From: Cladocopium goreaui
Lineage: Eukaryota > Sar > Dinophyceae > Suessiales > Symbiodiniaceae
Length of the DNA stretch: 64,000 bases
Reading direction: 5' to 3'
Assembly: GCA_947184155.2 (NCBI GenBank)
Contig: CAMXCT020001446.1
Coordinates: forward strand, 1,325,719-1,389,718
The translations under genes and the position numbers were made by a program. Positions 31,801-40,951 of the stretch are shown here, piece after piece (within the stretch, counting starts at the first letter, position 1; every line of letters begins with the position of its first letter). Below the pieces are notes generated by a model. That model was not told where the DNA came from and ran no database searches. It worked only from the letters and a program-made list of their open reading frames with translations.

Positions 31801-33624
31801 ACGTTCAGCAGGTCCAGAAGGCGGTGTAGAGAAAACCTCAGCAGATGTAGATCTTGCAGTGGGCGTTGGGCTCGTCGCTGCAGGTGTTGGCATTCTCATT
31901 GGTGTAGCCGGTGCAGGTTGTAGAGCAACTTGCTGTCCAAAAGCAGTGAAGGGAGGCGTCATGTCGTCATAGTCCATGTCATCCTCAGGAACTGGCACCA
32001 AGTGCTCGGCTGCACGGTGATGCACCAGCTGCATATCCGGTGGCAGTTCATGAGGGTGAAGAGCAGCAGGTTGGGCAACAGCTTGATGAGGTACTCCACC
32101 ATGTACAGGTAGTTCAGGAAGTCCACCAGGAAGAGCATGAGGGTTGGTCGCGGCAGCAGCTGCAGCCAATTGCCTTGCATGATGTTCTGCAAGAGCTTGA
32201 TCCAACATCTCATCAGCAGTCAGCTCTCGTCCACCAGGTGTAGGGTTGACAGCCATGTAGGACTCCGCATTCTCCGATCCATCACCATTGTAGCCAGTGT
32301 ACTCATTCACAGTGAAGTAGACCATGCGGGGCTTCGGAGATCCTTTTCCAGGGCTTTTGCCACCTTTCGGACTTCCACCTCCAGAAGAAGTCGGTGAGTT
32401 CGGTCCAGCTCCCTTGCCATAACCTTGTCGGTTCTTCGGACAAACAGCATCCGTAGACCAATGGCCTGTCTGTCCACATCGGCGACAGACAGTTCGCTTC
32501 TTCAAAGCTTCGATTCTTGCCTTCTTCTCATCGTTGGTCATACGGCTTTTGCCTTTGCCTTTGCTCTTGCCCTTGTCCACGAATCCTCCAAATCCAGCAA
32601 GTCCTGCATGTTGTGCTCGCTTGTGGGCGAAGTAGATCTCACCTTCAGCTTGGATGATCTCGGCGGCATAGTCCAGGGCCTCGGTGTTGTGCTCGTCCAA
32701 GCCATACTCCACAAGATTGGCATAGGAGTCGATGTAGGGGTCCGCATCCTCGTAGTGCTCCTCAGTGTTGTAGTTCTCCCCATCATAGGTGCTCATCGTC
32801 GATCCATAGTAGCTGGATTGGGCTTCATCTTCATAGCCACCCAGCGATTGCGATGAGTTGTCCCATGATTCTCCATGCCATTCTCCATCATCTTCAGCGT
32901 GGTATGACTGCCAGGGTTTCTGCAATCGAGAGGGGTAACGATTGCCTTTTCCACGTCCTCGTCCATGACTGAAGTCACCACCACGTCTCGCCTCGATCTC
33001 GTGGATGCGGCTGTGCTGAGCGATCAACTCATCCATGACAGAGTTGACCGTGATTCGTCCTTGAAGTGCAGTGCGGATCATCAGCTGATGATCATAGTTC
33101 AGCCCAGCGCACACCAGAGTCTGCTCGGCCAACAGGTTGTCAGGCAGCTGCAGGGAGTCGTCAAGGTCGCGCAGCATGGCATACCAAGTCCGTCTCCTCA
33201 GGCAGAAAGACGTCATAGATTCAGTAGGTTGCCTGGACAACACACCGTTGGTCTGAGCTCCTGCGTTGTAGAGCTCACGAGCTTCTTGATCTCTTCGAGG
33301 CTTGAAGGCTTTGTAGAGCGTGTCCACCAGCAAGGTCGGTCCATCGTCAGTTGCCAGCTTCTTCACATCTAGTCCTTTGGCGACTTGTAGAGCTTGTCCA
33401 CGAAGTCCTTCGATCAACCTCAAGCCTAATGGCCCGAGTTTCTTGGCTTCTGTCTGGTCCATGGCAGCTGTACGGGCTTCCATCATCTTCACCCGGAAGC
33501 TGTACTCGGCCAACTTCGCCGCCTCGCCGTCATAGCGTGGCACGCCATTCTTCCCCTCAGTTCCAACCAGGTCGTCGGAGGTCTGGTTGAAGTTGCGCCA
33601 ATGAAGGCATTCCAAAGCAGACAT
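25801..33624 (-). CDS. copia Gag-Pol polyprotein
   Basis: The frame is open from 33906 (a GTG inside the 5' LTR); the first ATG downstream of the primer site is at 33624, chosen as start, giving about 2607 aa. Residues below count from 33906. Gag covers about 95-470; CX2CX4HX6C knuckle at C474-C489; two CXHX16CX2C modules (C704-C726, C749-C771); protease DTG at 1011; methyltransferase-like segment about 1240-1420 (FAG 1246, PICG 1300-1303, ESP 1354); integrase HX4H 1555/1560, CX2C 1588/1591, acidic triad D1621, D1683, E1718; RT from about 2165, VDD at 2324-2326; RNase H D2480, E2542, D2588. Reverse-transcribes and integrates the element. No stop or frameshift seen. Confidence 0.95.
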   Translation of the reverse strand: MSALECLHWRNFNQTSDDLVGTEGKNGVPRYDGEAAKLAEYSFRVKMMEARTAAMDQTEAKKLGPLGLRLIEGLRGQALQVAKGLDVKKLATDDGPTLLVDTLYKAFKPRRDQEARELYNAGAQTNGVLSRQPTESMTSFCLRRRTWYAMLRDLDDSLQLPDNLLAEQTLVCAGLNYDHQLMIRTALQGRITVNSVMDELIAQHSRIHEIEARRGGDFSHGRGRGKGNRYPSRLQKPWQSYHAEDDGEWHGESWDNSSQSLGGYEDEAQSSYYGSTMSTYDGENYNTEEHYEDADPYIDSYANLVEYGLDEHNTEALDYAAEIIQAEGEIYFAHKRAQHAGLAGFGGFVDKGKSKGKGKSRMTNDEKKARIEALKKRTVCRRCGQTGHWSTDAVCPKNRQGYGKGAGPNSPTSSGGGSPKGGKSPGKGSPKPRMVYFTVNEYTGYNGDGSENAESYMAVNPTPGGRELTADEMLDQALAEHHARQLAAAAAATNPHALPGGLPELPVHGGVPHQAVAQPAALHPHELPPDMQLVHHRAAEHLVPVPEDDMDYDDMTPPFTAFGQQVALQPAPATPMRMPTPAATSPTPTARSTSAEVFSTPPSGPAERECEHKRTTKQGSNAHTLREKCLDCGKLLKSEAREAAASMETRDRNECPHVRKDFRGTTGTSWKWTCKDCGESRTGHKQPGQTGEAAWRAYDTSTPPSLPPMSSSGYTPSPASPHATDEPGRVIELMQIAIGVQYDLTNQNPIGAEQLDVIYNKCRNRVYGTNFDPTASMSRSGTTSHRFSPTTVTATSPPRPRSTASSAPPSPTPSRTSVASSSSYVARDVKAEELEQWEDETLKSGAHSGVRFGIVRSGDRRYCAFIVQKYQTGGLREPSLIEFARYLILMDQRQGDASFMAIHGEGLPEDSMLAVIDTGCNNTCHGSRWFDSYQKMMNLDIPLEQTTGNYLGVGGKIKVKGQRRIPVVFQLKDGGEGHGTIVSTELEESDAPLLLSTRAQRALGLTIDLGDHDEDVNIYSKTMNGDLEVINRGGLPALRLLPGEHREGDYVFHSDVNETPVYVDTEEESTNDGDSPKAEIEEEDTLGYLSLEECSIKAMTKGQKKKLQQSLETVEKEDAALWSTLRSEKPIKPGASRRLLSRGCGTFLMEIFAGAATLTWMAASWGLPVSEPIDCLYNYDLLKPAHRAEVERRIQVEDPFLLSLAPICGPWSTMQRINLARGGETQAKILEDRKKWYPVIQWIVNLIKDRLGKGREVILESPYYGLLWELKCIDDLMAENPENALTGEHLELMHIDQCQYGLRDPSTGLALQKATGLLTASEWMKLRLQRRCGKDHQHRPIEGSNISKTAEQWPPELCEQILGGALDEMIYGNLNMAFPAELEVEEHQEQGPLDGVFNPDDLAPIPKRRRTDDPDFVMEEKMQEDATMADMPDVAMKQEEHRRQNWLKLPREKRLALRRLHNMTGHCSHAAMTRMLKASGSDRDVIQAVKFFQCQVCAETAKEEKANVTKPPRPAHQQRFNYEVSADVFEVHDAAGARHSVLSLVDVATKFHVAGRVGGGGVPSSRICAQMINTTWLSWAGAPDYFVCDQGVHNRGKVAHLLEAHGTTIRQTAARAPFQLGVGERHGGLLKEIMKRVIHERQLQGADDIAALCSEAAKVKNSLLNHAGYTPSQWVMGFMPEDKTSIFSCDFDENMGVHQNLVSMEEDERGPQDVFQKQLLLRQFAKQAYMEADSCQKIRKSLLRKSVPMRGPYQPGDLVSFLKKDRWLGPARVLANEGRSSLWLVHNGVTVLVAETACRPATSQEILKKHVLELRPSRKRKRMLYLDELDDDPMPFDEDLVTAQNLRDPGQSPYADLQEDDSGRTVAPRLGAPGPSDSLQGGLFQHGGLPVPPGLPAQAVGPPPGLDLPEEMDGDPEVSSPVAGQQQQEVPTAAQPSPPEPEVTPATSTSAVAAGHTPLPAGEPTTTSLSQALRRSPDLLDGHFSRGSQNRSMYSFLANRSENKKRKVKKKPQKAGAGRELNFEKEDDAVKKELIQARIKEWNNWVKYTDVKAISKDELEKLKKDNPTLKVIPTRWVDVNKSEIDEEPRYKSRLVVRGDLENATSMRTDSPTASTTMLNCVFALSACKRTSLRAGDISAAFLQGSTLDRILVLSKPKGGIPSDDGTINYEEEYYIVSSTVYGTKDAPRGWFKVLDGTVKEEGFKQVPFEPAAYTLLDDDGQLAGMMVVHVDDMIWTGNQFIMDKMDRICQKFKFGKLEIDEFRFCGRDVKRTAEGISITCPTLIEKVKPIYLSVGDRREPSKPVTEDIRSQLRSIIGSLAWLARVCRPDLSYAVCRMQSTVHTATMDDVKYANGVIRYAQKTKAKGLFYPSGCFDFNNLRIVAVQDASHAADFDVSGSGKRLGHRSQSGRLLFLADKSFQTSRKGILLPIEWHSTVLKRVCRSTLQAETLSLLHGAEEADHLRFSLYGLWHPDGRGQDWEVAAQDAIGVDWFTDCRSLWEHCNQSGASVVSDKRLAIDLSQIRQHVWRAPGELVGDPLLTDHIPGDATTRLLWTSTDRMVADPLTKGMKHDGLDSVMRGQSIDLTPTKLKACETEGDIQVNIGDQTN

Positions 33625-33735
33625 GGCTTCGGAACCGTGACCTAAGGTCAGTGCAGGTTGTTTTGGGGCCCACCTAGCAAACCGGTCAGTCAACCAACGT
33701 TGCCAACAGGAAACCAAATGTCCCCAGGAGTCGAT

Positions 33736-33747
33736 GCTCCGCTGCCA
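33736..33747 (-). other. primer binding site of the copia element
   Basis: TGGCAGCGGAGC, three bases inside the 5' LTR on the element strand. It starts with TGG, as needed to pair with a tRNA CCA end, and resembles initiator-Met sites of copia elements (TGGTAxCAGAGC type). The tRNA itself is not in this window. Confidence 0.65.
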
Positions 33748-33750
33748 GTT

Positions 33751-33940
33751 TGAAACTAGCAGCCCCCAAACAAGAACAGAAACTTGCTTGGTCGGCATGT
33801 GCAGCGGCCACCTGTTTTGCTGGCGGTCGCTTGAGCCATTCGGCGTTCGAACGGCGGCATGATTGATTGAACCCAGCTGTGCACGGCAGTCAATTGGTTT
33901 GATCACCTATGTTGACCTGGATGTCACCTTCAGTTTCACA
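33751..33940 (-). repeat. 5' LTR of the copia element
   Basis: 190 bp, very short for a copia LTR. It should contain promoter and start site, but I see no clear core promoter. On the element strand, AATGGCTCAAG at 33830-33840 matches the last nine bases of the dinoflagellate spliced leader. Confidence 0.95.
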
Positions 33941-34120
33941 ATTCTTATATTTTATTATATTGTATTATATGTATAAATATATATATGCACATGCGCGCGC
34001 ACACACACATAGTACATGTATTGGAGGATTTCGTATTATACCGTGAAACGTCAATACCCACATCATACACTAGATTATGTATGCAATGCAAGCCTCATTT
34101 CATTGCGGACTGTTTCTGTC

Positions 34121-34378
34121 TCAATGAAAAATCCATAATGCCATTTCCAACTTTGGCCTTGGAAGGTGCTTAGCCGGTTCTGCCAAGGATCGCAATAGTT
34201 GTGCATCCGACTCCAGCATTATGATCAGGAGTATTGCAATCGTTTTCATTGTTGGTGATCTCAGTCGGTCATCGCCGGAGATGCTGGAGGACGAGGTCAC
34301 AACATCAAAAAGGACTCGGTCGCAGAATTTTTGGATGAAAAAGTTGGTTTTGGGTGGGAAACTCGCCATCATCCCCAA
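34121..34378 (-). CDS. probable coding segment
   Basis: Single minus frame with KFCDRVLFDVVTSSSSISGD and MLESDAQLLRSLAEPAKHLP, stop at 34121. No convincing acceptor, so part may be intronic. Function unknown. Confidence 0.4.
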   Translation of the reverse strand: MGMMASFPPKTNFFIQKFCDRVLFDVVTSSSSISGDDRLRSPTMKTIAILLIIMLESDAQLLRSLAEPAKHLPRPKLEMALWIFH

Positions 34379-34414
34379 TAAATATCAATAAATGGCTGGT
34401 AGAAACCATCCCAA

Positions 34415-34546
34415 TCACAATGCAAATTCGCGGTTTGGGGCTCCGGACAAGTCCAAAGCGACATTTACGACTTGTGGCTCTTGATTGGAAGCCCATAAGG
34501 TTGCAATGGGGTGCGAAGCAATGTGCAACACCTGAGCACGCCCAAT
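34415..34546 (-). CDS. exon, probably terminal
   Basis: Acceptor GATATCAGCAATACAG|A, then 43 codons and a stop: IGRAQVLHIASHPIATLWAS, NQEPQVVNVALDLSGAPNRE, FAL. Hydrophobic periodicity and composition are clearly coding-like. Unrecognised; a donor before the stop cannot be excluded. Confidence 0.6.
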   Translation of the reverse strand: MGRAQVLHIASHPIATLWASNQEPQVVNVALDLSGAPNREFAL

Positions 34547-34929
34547 CTGTATTGCTGATATCCCAAAGCAAGCTTTCTGCAAATTGACCTCATCTACAAA
34601 TATGAAGAACTAAAAGGGAATCATTCTATGATGGGAATTAAAACTCTTCAAAATACAGAACGGATAGTCCGAGAACTGCAAATTATGGATAGTGAAAATC
34701 CAATGTTTACTGGATCCTCGCAAAATCATCATAATGTGTCGCTACTTTCTCCGGTACAGAGTGTGACTTCGATCCTTGCTTCGGAACACGCTCCAAAAGA
34801 GTAAGAACTCAGGGGCAGGCTCTTGACATGGCTCTTCAAAAATTGCTTGCCAAAAACTCATTTGTTCTGCTATATATATATATTCCCAGTCTACAGCCAG
34901 ATGAAAATCCAACGATTCACCCGATTCAC

Positions 34930-35063
34930 CCGATGCACGACAGTGAAAACTCGTTTTGTGTTTGGGGCACTGCGCCAGTGATTCACATCTCCCAGGACTT
35001 GATGAGCTCCGGTAAAGAGATCCTGTAGAGACTTCTCTCCATTCGGCTTGAGCTTGAAAACTC
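34930..35063 (-). CDS. exon of an unidentified gene
   Basis: After AAAAACTGCGCAG|G the frame reads VFKLKPNGEKSLQDLFTGAH, QVLGDVNHWRSAPNTKRVFT, VVHRVNR. GTGAAT donors occur at two places (after GAT and after CGG), so the 3' border is open. Confidence 0.6.
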
Positions 35064-35179
35064 CTGCGCAGTTTTTTGTTGTGAACGAGCTATCTTAAAT
35101 GTTCAATTCAGGGAGAGTTTTAGGATGTTTTAATATGTTTTAGGTATTTATCAGATTTTACATCAGTATACATTGATGA

Positions 35180-35534
35180 TCAATGGTGCAGCCTCTGGAG
35201 GCGCCCACGAAGGTAATCTTCACACTTTTGGCTTTGGCGCAGTAAAACCTGGGACGAACCGAGACGGAGAGGGGATTCAGACGCCGTCTTGATGCCGAAA
35301 TGTCTGAATTGGTTGGGATGACTTCGGATTCTATATAGAAATTGATTACCTGGACGTTGGATTTGGGATTATGATCCATTTGATTCATCAATCTGATGCA
35401 CCAAGAGGCTTTGTCTTCTGGTCCCCACCGGAGTCGTACCTTCGTTGGAGGGGAACCGGTGCGCCAATCTTCAGGAACACGCCGTGAATCTGCAACATCT
35501 GCACGAATAAGTGGCTCTATAACCATAGTTGTGG
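35180..35534 (-). CDS. last two exons of an unidentified gene
   Basis: Exon 35534-35350: acceptor GGATCCTACAG|C, two bases then 61 codons (TTMVIEPLIRADVADSRRVP, EDWRTGSPPTKVRLRWGPED, KASWCIRLMNQMDHNPKSNV, Q), donor GTCCAG|GTAATC in phase 0. Intron 101 nt, ending GTCTCGGTTCGTCCCAG. Exon 35248-35180: 22 codons, VLLRQSQKCEDYLRGRLQRL then HH, and stop. Both borders and the phase agree. Probably a basic soluble protein; no family recognised. Confidence 0.8.
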
Positions 35535-35559
35535 CTGTAGGATCCCAAGTTATGGGGAT

Positions 35560-36055
35560 TATATGGGATTATAATGATTATAATCCCAGGGTTATATCAT
35601 GTTATAGATATACATACATATTATAATATATTACATTATATTATATTATATTATATTATATTACATTACATTATATTATATTATATTATATTACATTACA
35701 TTATATTATATTATATTATACTAAATTAGATTATATTGTATTATATTATATTATATATTATATTATATATTATATTATATATTATATTATATTATATATT
35801 ATAGTATATTATATTAGATTAGATTATATCATATTATGTTATATTATATTATATATTATATATTATATATTATATATTATATATTATATATTATATATTA
35901 TATATTATATTATATTATATATCACAGTATAGTATATTATATTATATTATAATATATTATATTGTATTATATTATATCATATTATATCATATCATATTAT
36001 ATTATATCATATTATATTATAATATAATATTATATATATATATATTATACATATT
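35560..36055. repeat. AT-only low-complexity tract
   Basis: ttatattata repeats with no gene. 36060-36700 is unique-looking DNA without a supported gene. Confidence 0.95.
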
Positions 36056-36707
36056 CCATGTACACCATGAGAAACCCATGTTTCTCTCACCCCATCTGAT
36101 TTTCGCTTAGCTTAGCTCTGCGGAGCTAAAGCTGAATTCCAAGTGGCTCTTCGCAGGAGTCCCAACCCGCCCAGGCATATTTCAGCGGTCCCTCAGGTCG
36201 GCTGGTCGTGGAGTCGTGGAACACGGAAGTAGCCACGGAAAAGACACATGTAAAAAAAACCATGCATACATGCATTATACTTGCATAGACATAGACTTAA
36301 ATGAATGTTAGTATAGACAAATAGACACATAGTTTATATATATATATATATACTGAACTAATAAATTACAACTAATTATGCCACATTAGTTATACAAATT
36401 ATGTAAAATTATGTATACAAATAGACAAATAATATGTCTACTGAACTAATAAATCACAACTAAATGGACAAATGGATGTTGAACGGCTGACTAATCCAAT
36501 GCTTCACGGAACTTGCATCTGCTTCACATAGAGGGCCAGCTTGAAGCTCGAAGTTTCATCCTGCGAGGTGTTGCTTGCCGCTACCTGGGCGCAGGATGTC
36601 CCCACGTGGCCATTGAAATATTGAAAGATGTACTTCAAGTCGTTCCCTCAACCCAGTGACTGCCAGTGACCCAACCTTTCCAGATGTTGTTCAAGTCACT
36701 TCCTCTA

Positions 36708-36974
36708 TCAGCTCTGCTTGCGGCAGATGCTTCCCGGATCGAACCAGGTGCTTTCCTGCGCGGAAAAGCAGTTCCCAGGTGTTCCTGGAACGTTCCCTCC
36801 CGTGGCCTGCTCTGGCACTTACATCACCCACCTCAGCTGGGAAGCCACCGAAAACCAAAATCTTTTCAGGTTTGACATGTCCAAAGTCCACAAGATGCTG
36901 CGCGTTCTTCTTTCCAAAAAGGTAGACACGTGTCTTGCATTTGAGTTCCTTTGAGTGTCCAATGATTCCAATGC
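36708..36974 (-). CDS. last two exons of an unidentified gene
   Basis: Exon 36974-36823: acceptor AGCATATCCAG|G, 50 codons (IGIIGHSKELKCKTRVYLFG, KKNAQHLVDFGHVKPEKILV, FGGFPAEVGD), donor GGTGAT|GTAAGT in phase 0. Intron 67 nt ending CTGCTTTTCCGCGCAG. Exon 36755-36708: ESTWFDPGSICRKQS and stop. Upstream, a Cys-rich frame (VCTVCRECHCSF) near 37045 may be the previous exon. The hydrophobic core IGIIG...ILVFGGFP suggests an alpha/beta domain, but I cannot name it. Confidence 0.8.
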
Positions 36975-37319
36975 CTGGATATGCTGAGGTTTTCTCCATT
37001 CGGACTGAACTCCGGGAAGGAGCAGTGGCACTCCCGACACACCGTACACACCCCAGAGTTGAGGCCTGATGTTCTAGTGAATATATCAGGCGACCAATTC
37101 CCATCATTCTCATCATTTACATGTTGCTTCACATCCCCAAGGCTACCCTCCACACCAATGGGAACTAAACCAACTTAGCGAGCTAAGGACTTGGGGCATC
37201 ACCTACGTATAGATATCTCCTAATTCATCCCCCCAAAAAAAAGTGTTGGGTAAATCCCCGTTGTAGATAGTGAAATCCATTGAAATCCTATAGTATTCCT
37301 ATTACCCTCGAGTTTTCAC

Positions 37320-37800
37320 GAACAGTTCAATCTGGGCAACCAGCTGTATGCTTTCCTGGTGAATTCGCCGATGGAAACCTGCGAATTAAGATCCCCATAG
37401 TCTTATCTAACTGGATCACTTCAAAGTTAACTGGATCCTCTGAGAAACTTCGAATACCTTTTCAGCTATGAAAAAATTATTCTGCTTACATTACTTCCCT
37501 TTACCTGTACCCTCTGGGATTAAACAGTTCGCTATTGAAGCCATGGCAATGGTGGAAAAGAGGGTAAACATCCATGTTTTCTCAGATTATTCATGAAATA
37601 AACCATCCACTAGGGGATCCCCCATGGAAACCCCCACGCTGTAGGTATCTGCAGGGTATATCCCCCGCTGGGCGTTCCAAACGCTGCCATCTACTTGGAT
37701 CACTGCAGATGATCCGCTGCTTGCCGGCTGAAGCGCCGCCATCATCACAATGGCAGCTGTGCGCCATGTCATCACCTGACCCGGTTCCGGATGCGTGGGA
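37320..37800 (-). other. exon-like segments
   Basis: VSIGEFTRKAYSWLP follows AATTCGCAG at about 37381, and MTWRTAAIVMMAALQPASSG is open at about 37680-37790, both minus. They lie upstream of the gene ending at 36708; borders unresolved. Confidence 0.35.
37508..37566. mobile_element. MITE family A, internally deleted remnant
   Basis: taccctctgggattaaacag to aagagggta, 59 bp, keeping only the ends. Confidence 0.5.
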
Positions 37801-38185
37801 TCCAAAAAATGCTGTGTACATACATAGTCATTTCATGTCTTACGTTATGTTAGTTTCACGTGATTTACATTATAGTATAGTCTGGGATGGTATAGTATTG
37901 GAATTAGTATTATTGGAAACTTAGTACTTGCATTGGTGTTAGAATGTGTATTGGTATTGGCACATGTTTTTGTATTTGCATTAGCATTAGTATTATTCTG
38001 GTATGATATATCAGATTATGTTACATTATATTATGTTACATGGTATTACATTAGATTTTATGCTGCGAGTTATATAATAGCATGTTATCTTATATTGTAT
38101 CATCTTATAGCATACTGAACTAACAGCAGCTACTTACGCTCCTGGAAGGATCTGTGATGTGAGGTGGCTCTAATTCATCTGTATA

Positions 38186-39395
38186 TACATATATGTATGT
38201 GTATGTGTATGTGTATGTATATGTATATGTATATGTATGCATGTATGTATGCATGTATGTATGCATGTATGTATGTATGCATGTATGTATATGTATGTAT
38301 ATGTATGTATATGTATGTATATGTATGTATATGTATGTATATGTATGTATATGTATGGTATATGTATGTATATGTATGTATATGTATGTATGTGTATGTA
38401 TATGTATGTATATGTATGTATATGTATGTATATGTATGTATGTGTATGTATGTATGTATGTATATGTATGTATATGTATGTATATGTATGTATATGTATG
38501 TATATGTATGTATATGTATGTATATGTATGTATATGTATGTATATGTATGTATATGTATGTATATGTATGTATATGTATGTATGTATGTATATGTATATA
38601 TGTATGTATATGTATGTATATGTATGTATATGTATGTATATGTATGTATATGTATGTATATGTATGTATATGTATGTAATGTATGTACTGAATGTATGTA
38701 TGTATGTATATGTATGTATATGTATGTATGTGTATGTATGTGTATGTATGTGTATGTATGTGTATGTATGTGTATGTATGTGTATGTATGTGTATGTATG
38801 TGTATGTATGTGTATGTATGTGTATGTATGCAGTCGTATGCATGTGTATGTATGTGTATGTATGTGTATGTATGTGTATGTATGTGTATGTATGTATGTG
38901 TATGTATGTGTATGTATGTGTATGTATGTGTATGTATGTGTATGTATGTGTATGTATGTGTATGTATGTGTATGTATGTGTCTGTATGTGTATGTATGTG
39001 TATGTATGTGTATGTATGTGTATGTATGTGTATGTATGTGTATGTATGTGTATGTATGTGTATGTATGTGTATGTATGTGTATGTATGTGTATGTATGTG
39101 TATGTATGTGTATGCATGTGTATGTGTGTGTATGTGTGTGTATGTCTGTGTATGCATGTGTATGCATGTGTATGCATGTGTATGCATGTGTATGCATGTA
39201 TGCATGTGTATGCATGTGTATGCATGTGTATGCATGTGTATGCATGTGTATGTGTATGTGTGTGTGTATGTGTATGTGTGTATGTGTATGTATCTGTATG
39301 TGTATGTATGTGTATGTATGTGTGTGTATGTGTATGTATGTGTATGTATGTGTATGTATGTGTATGTATGTGTGTGTATGTATGTATATATATAT
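38186..39395. repeat. 1.2-kb TATGTA/TGTATG array
   Basis: Blocks of tatgta, tgtatg and tatgca units with sharp variant boundaries. Long frames on both strands are artefacts of the repeat. Confidence 0.95.
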
Positions 39396-39489
39396 ATACA
39401 CCTTTTTTAGATTTACATAGCTTCTGCTTCCACAAGATTTCCACACCCTTCAACGTGTGCAGCCACACATACAATGTCACCCTGTGATG

Positions 39490-39613
39490 ACAAAAGACTA
39501 CCGAAGACTACCGAAGACTACCGAAGACTACCGAAGACTACCGAAGACTACCGAAGACTACCGAAGACTACCGAAGACTACCGAAGACTACCGAAGACTA
39601 CCGAAGACTACCG
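39490..39613. repeat. 10-bp tandem repeat (actaccgaag), about 12 copies
   Basis: Perfect, uninterrupted units, with no spacers. Very homogeneous, so recently expanded. 39620-40270 has a minus frame that may continue the exon at 40365. Confidence 0.95.
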
Positions 39614-40274
39614 GTAAAGACAACGAAATTGATACGTGCCCTGGTCAAAACATGGTATGTGGTTTATGGTCATCCATCCCATAATGGGAATCCTGATGCA
39701 ATGGCTATCCCTATTGGTGGATTGATTGCCATCCACCAACATGGGTATACAATCAGTCTTTTGACCATGGCACATACGAGAAACATATATATATGTATGA
39801 GTATGTGTACATATACATATGTGTATATATTTAAGATATATATATGTATGGATTCGCGTCCATGGAAAATTTGAGAATGGAAAATATCATCAAAAGATAA
39901 GTGTCCATTCTTTTTCCATTGCTGCTCAATAATCATCCATGTCAGTAATATAAATAATGACTAATAATGATAGTAACAATAAATAAGAATGATAATCAGC
40001 ATCAATTGTTATCATTTTGGCATGTGAAACTCTGGGCCACAGATTCCAGCAAACCTCCGACCTTCTGTCGGAAAGATGTAGAAAGGATCCGCAAAACAAC
40101 TCATGGCAATTTGAGCCACAAACGGCTGCCTTGTTCTGGTATCTTCTCTGCAATACATTCTTTTGCAAAACAAAAAATCTAGCAGTTTTAGTCTGTGCAG
40201 TCCGGGACCCTTTGGATTCTTTGGATGATGGACTGGGTATGATGTTGGTCCAATGTTGGTCAATGACTTCCACT

Positions 40275-40365
40275 GATGTCGACCCGACCCGATGTCGAGC
40301 GACAAAAAAGACCGGACCTCCAGTAAAAAGATGTCCAGGAACTGCTGAAACGTTGGGAAGCTTCC
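40275..40365 (-). CDS. exon with strong acceptor
   Basis: After a T-rich tract and TTGCTCCAG|G: GKLPNVSAVPGHLFTGGPVF then FVARHRVGSTSVE. The frame stays open to 39926 (including TARFFVLQKNVLQRRYQNKA), so the donor is not fixed. Unrecognised. Confidence 0.55.
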
Positions 40366-40391
40366 CTGGAGCAAAAAAAAAAAGACCAATG

Positions 40392-40463
40392 GTCCATTTA
40401 TAGTGGATTTACTCATTGATAGCATGGTGATTTTCCATAGTTATGTTAGTTTACCAGAGGGTA
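40392..40463. mobile_element. MITE family A, right half
   Basis: tccatttatagtggatttac to agtttaccagagggta; left half missing. Confidence 0.75.
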
Positions 40464-40483
40464 TGAGAGGCCACAGTAAATGA

Positions 40484-40605
40484 CTGGTTGGTGGCTGACC
40501 TACCCCTCTGAAAAATGATGGAGTGAAAATCAGTTGGGATGATTATTCCATTCCCAACTGAATGGAAAGTCATAATCCAGCCATGTTCCAGTCACCACCA
40601 ACCAG
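40484..40605. mobile_element. MITE family D, copy 2
   Basis: ctggttggtggctgacctac to agtcaccaccaaccag; better-matched ends than at 12793. Confidence 0.75.
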
Positions 40606-40671
40606 TTGTGAATATAGTAAGTCAGTTGCAGCACATGATGATGATGATCTGAGCAGTACACAGCTTACAAA

Positions 40672-40779
40672 TACCCTCTGGTAAACTAACATAGCTATTG
40701 AAAATGGCAATTTATAGTGGATTTTCCCATTAATAGCATGGTGATTTTCCATAGTTATGTAAACGTTTACCGGAGGGTA
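40672..40779. mobile_element. MITE family A copy
   Basis: taccctctggtaaactaaca to aaacgtttaccggagggta, TA ends. Confidence 0.9.
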
Positions 40780-40819
40780 CATACAAGGCCCCCATCTCAG
40801 CCTGAAATCTCAACCCTAC

Positions 40820-40951
40820 CGTAGATATGGAACATCGTGGAACACAACTGGAGTCCTCTGCATAGTGCTGCAAGCGCCCACGAAACGCGTCTGTGGCGGC
40901 TACTGCGCGCATGTACTGCAGGAACTCTGGGTCTGGTCGTAGCGTCATGAC
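40820..40951 (-). CDS. internal exon, well bordered
   Basis: 44 codons, phase 0 at both ends, between TCTGTGTGTCTCAG|G and TCTACG|GTAGGG: VMTLRPDPEFLQYMRAVAAT, DAFRGRLQHYAEDSSCVPRC, SIST. Helical, Arg-rich composition. A probable earlier exon, MSSSRGRTYMLNA, follows GAGGAGCAG at about 41250. Family not recognised. Confidence 0.8.

Larger units (their letters stand above)
25662..33940 (-). mobile_element. Ty1/copia LTR retrotransposon, apparently intact
   Basis: 8279 bp between TG and CA termini, with 190-bp direct LTRs that differ at one position (25796 T, 33885 G). It is flanked by attctt at 25656-25661 and 33941-33946, a 5- to 6-bp target duplication. Transcription is toward lower coordinates. 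Domain order in the single polyprotein is gag, zinc knuckle, paired Cys/His modules, protease, methyltransferase-like region, integrase, reverse transcriptase, RNase H, which is the copia order. The intact frame and matched LTRs imply recent insertion and possible activity. Confidence 0.95.

Noticed and set aside
33625..33906. N-terminal extension of the copia frame into the 5' LTR
   Set aside because: Begins at GTG inside the LTR, crosses the primer-binding site, and the transcript probably starts too close to include it; the ATG at 33624 is preferred.
38120..39487. Several frames of 370-436 codons (HTYTYIHI and MYVYVC types)
   Set aside because: Translations of a TATGTA/TGTATG microsatellite, open in many frames on both strands.
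39490..39613. CRISPR-like regular repeats
   Set aside because: Contiguous 10-bp units without spacers in a eukaryotic context.
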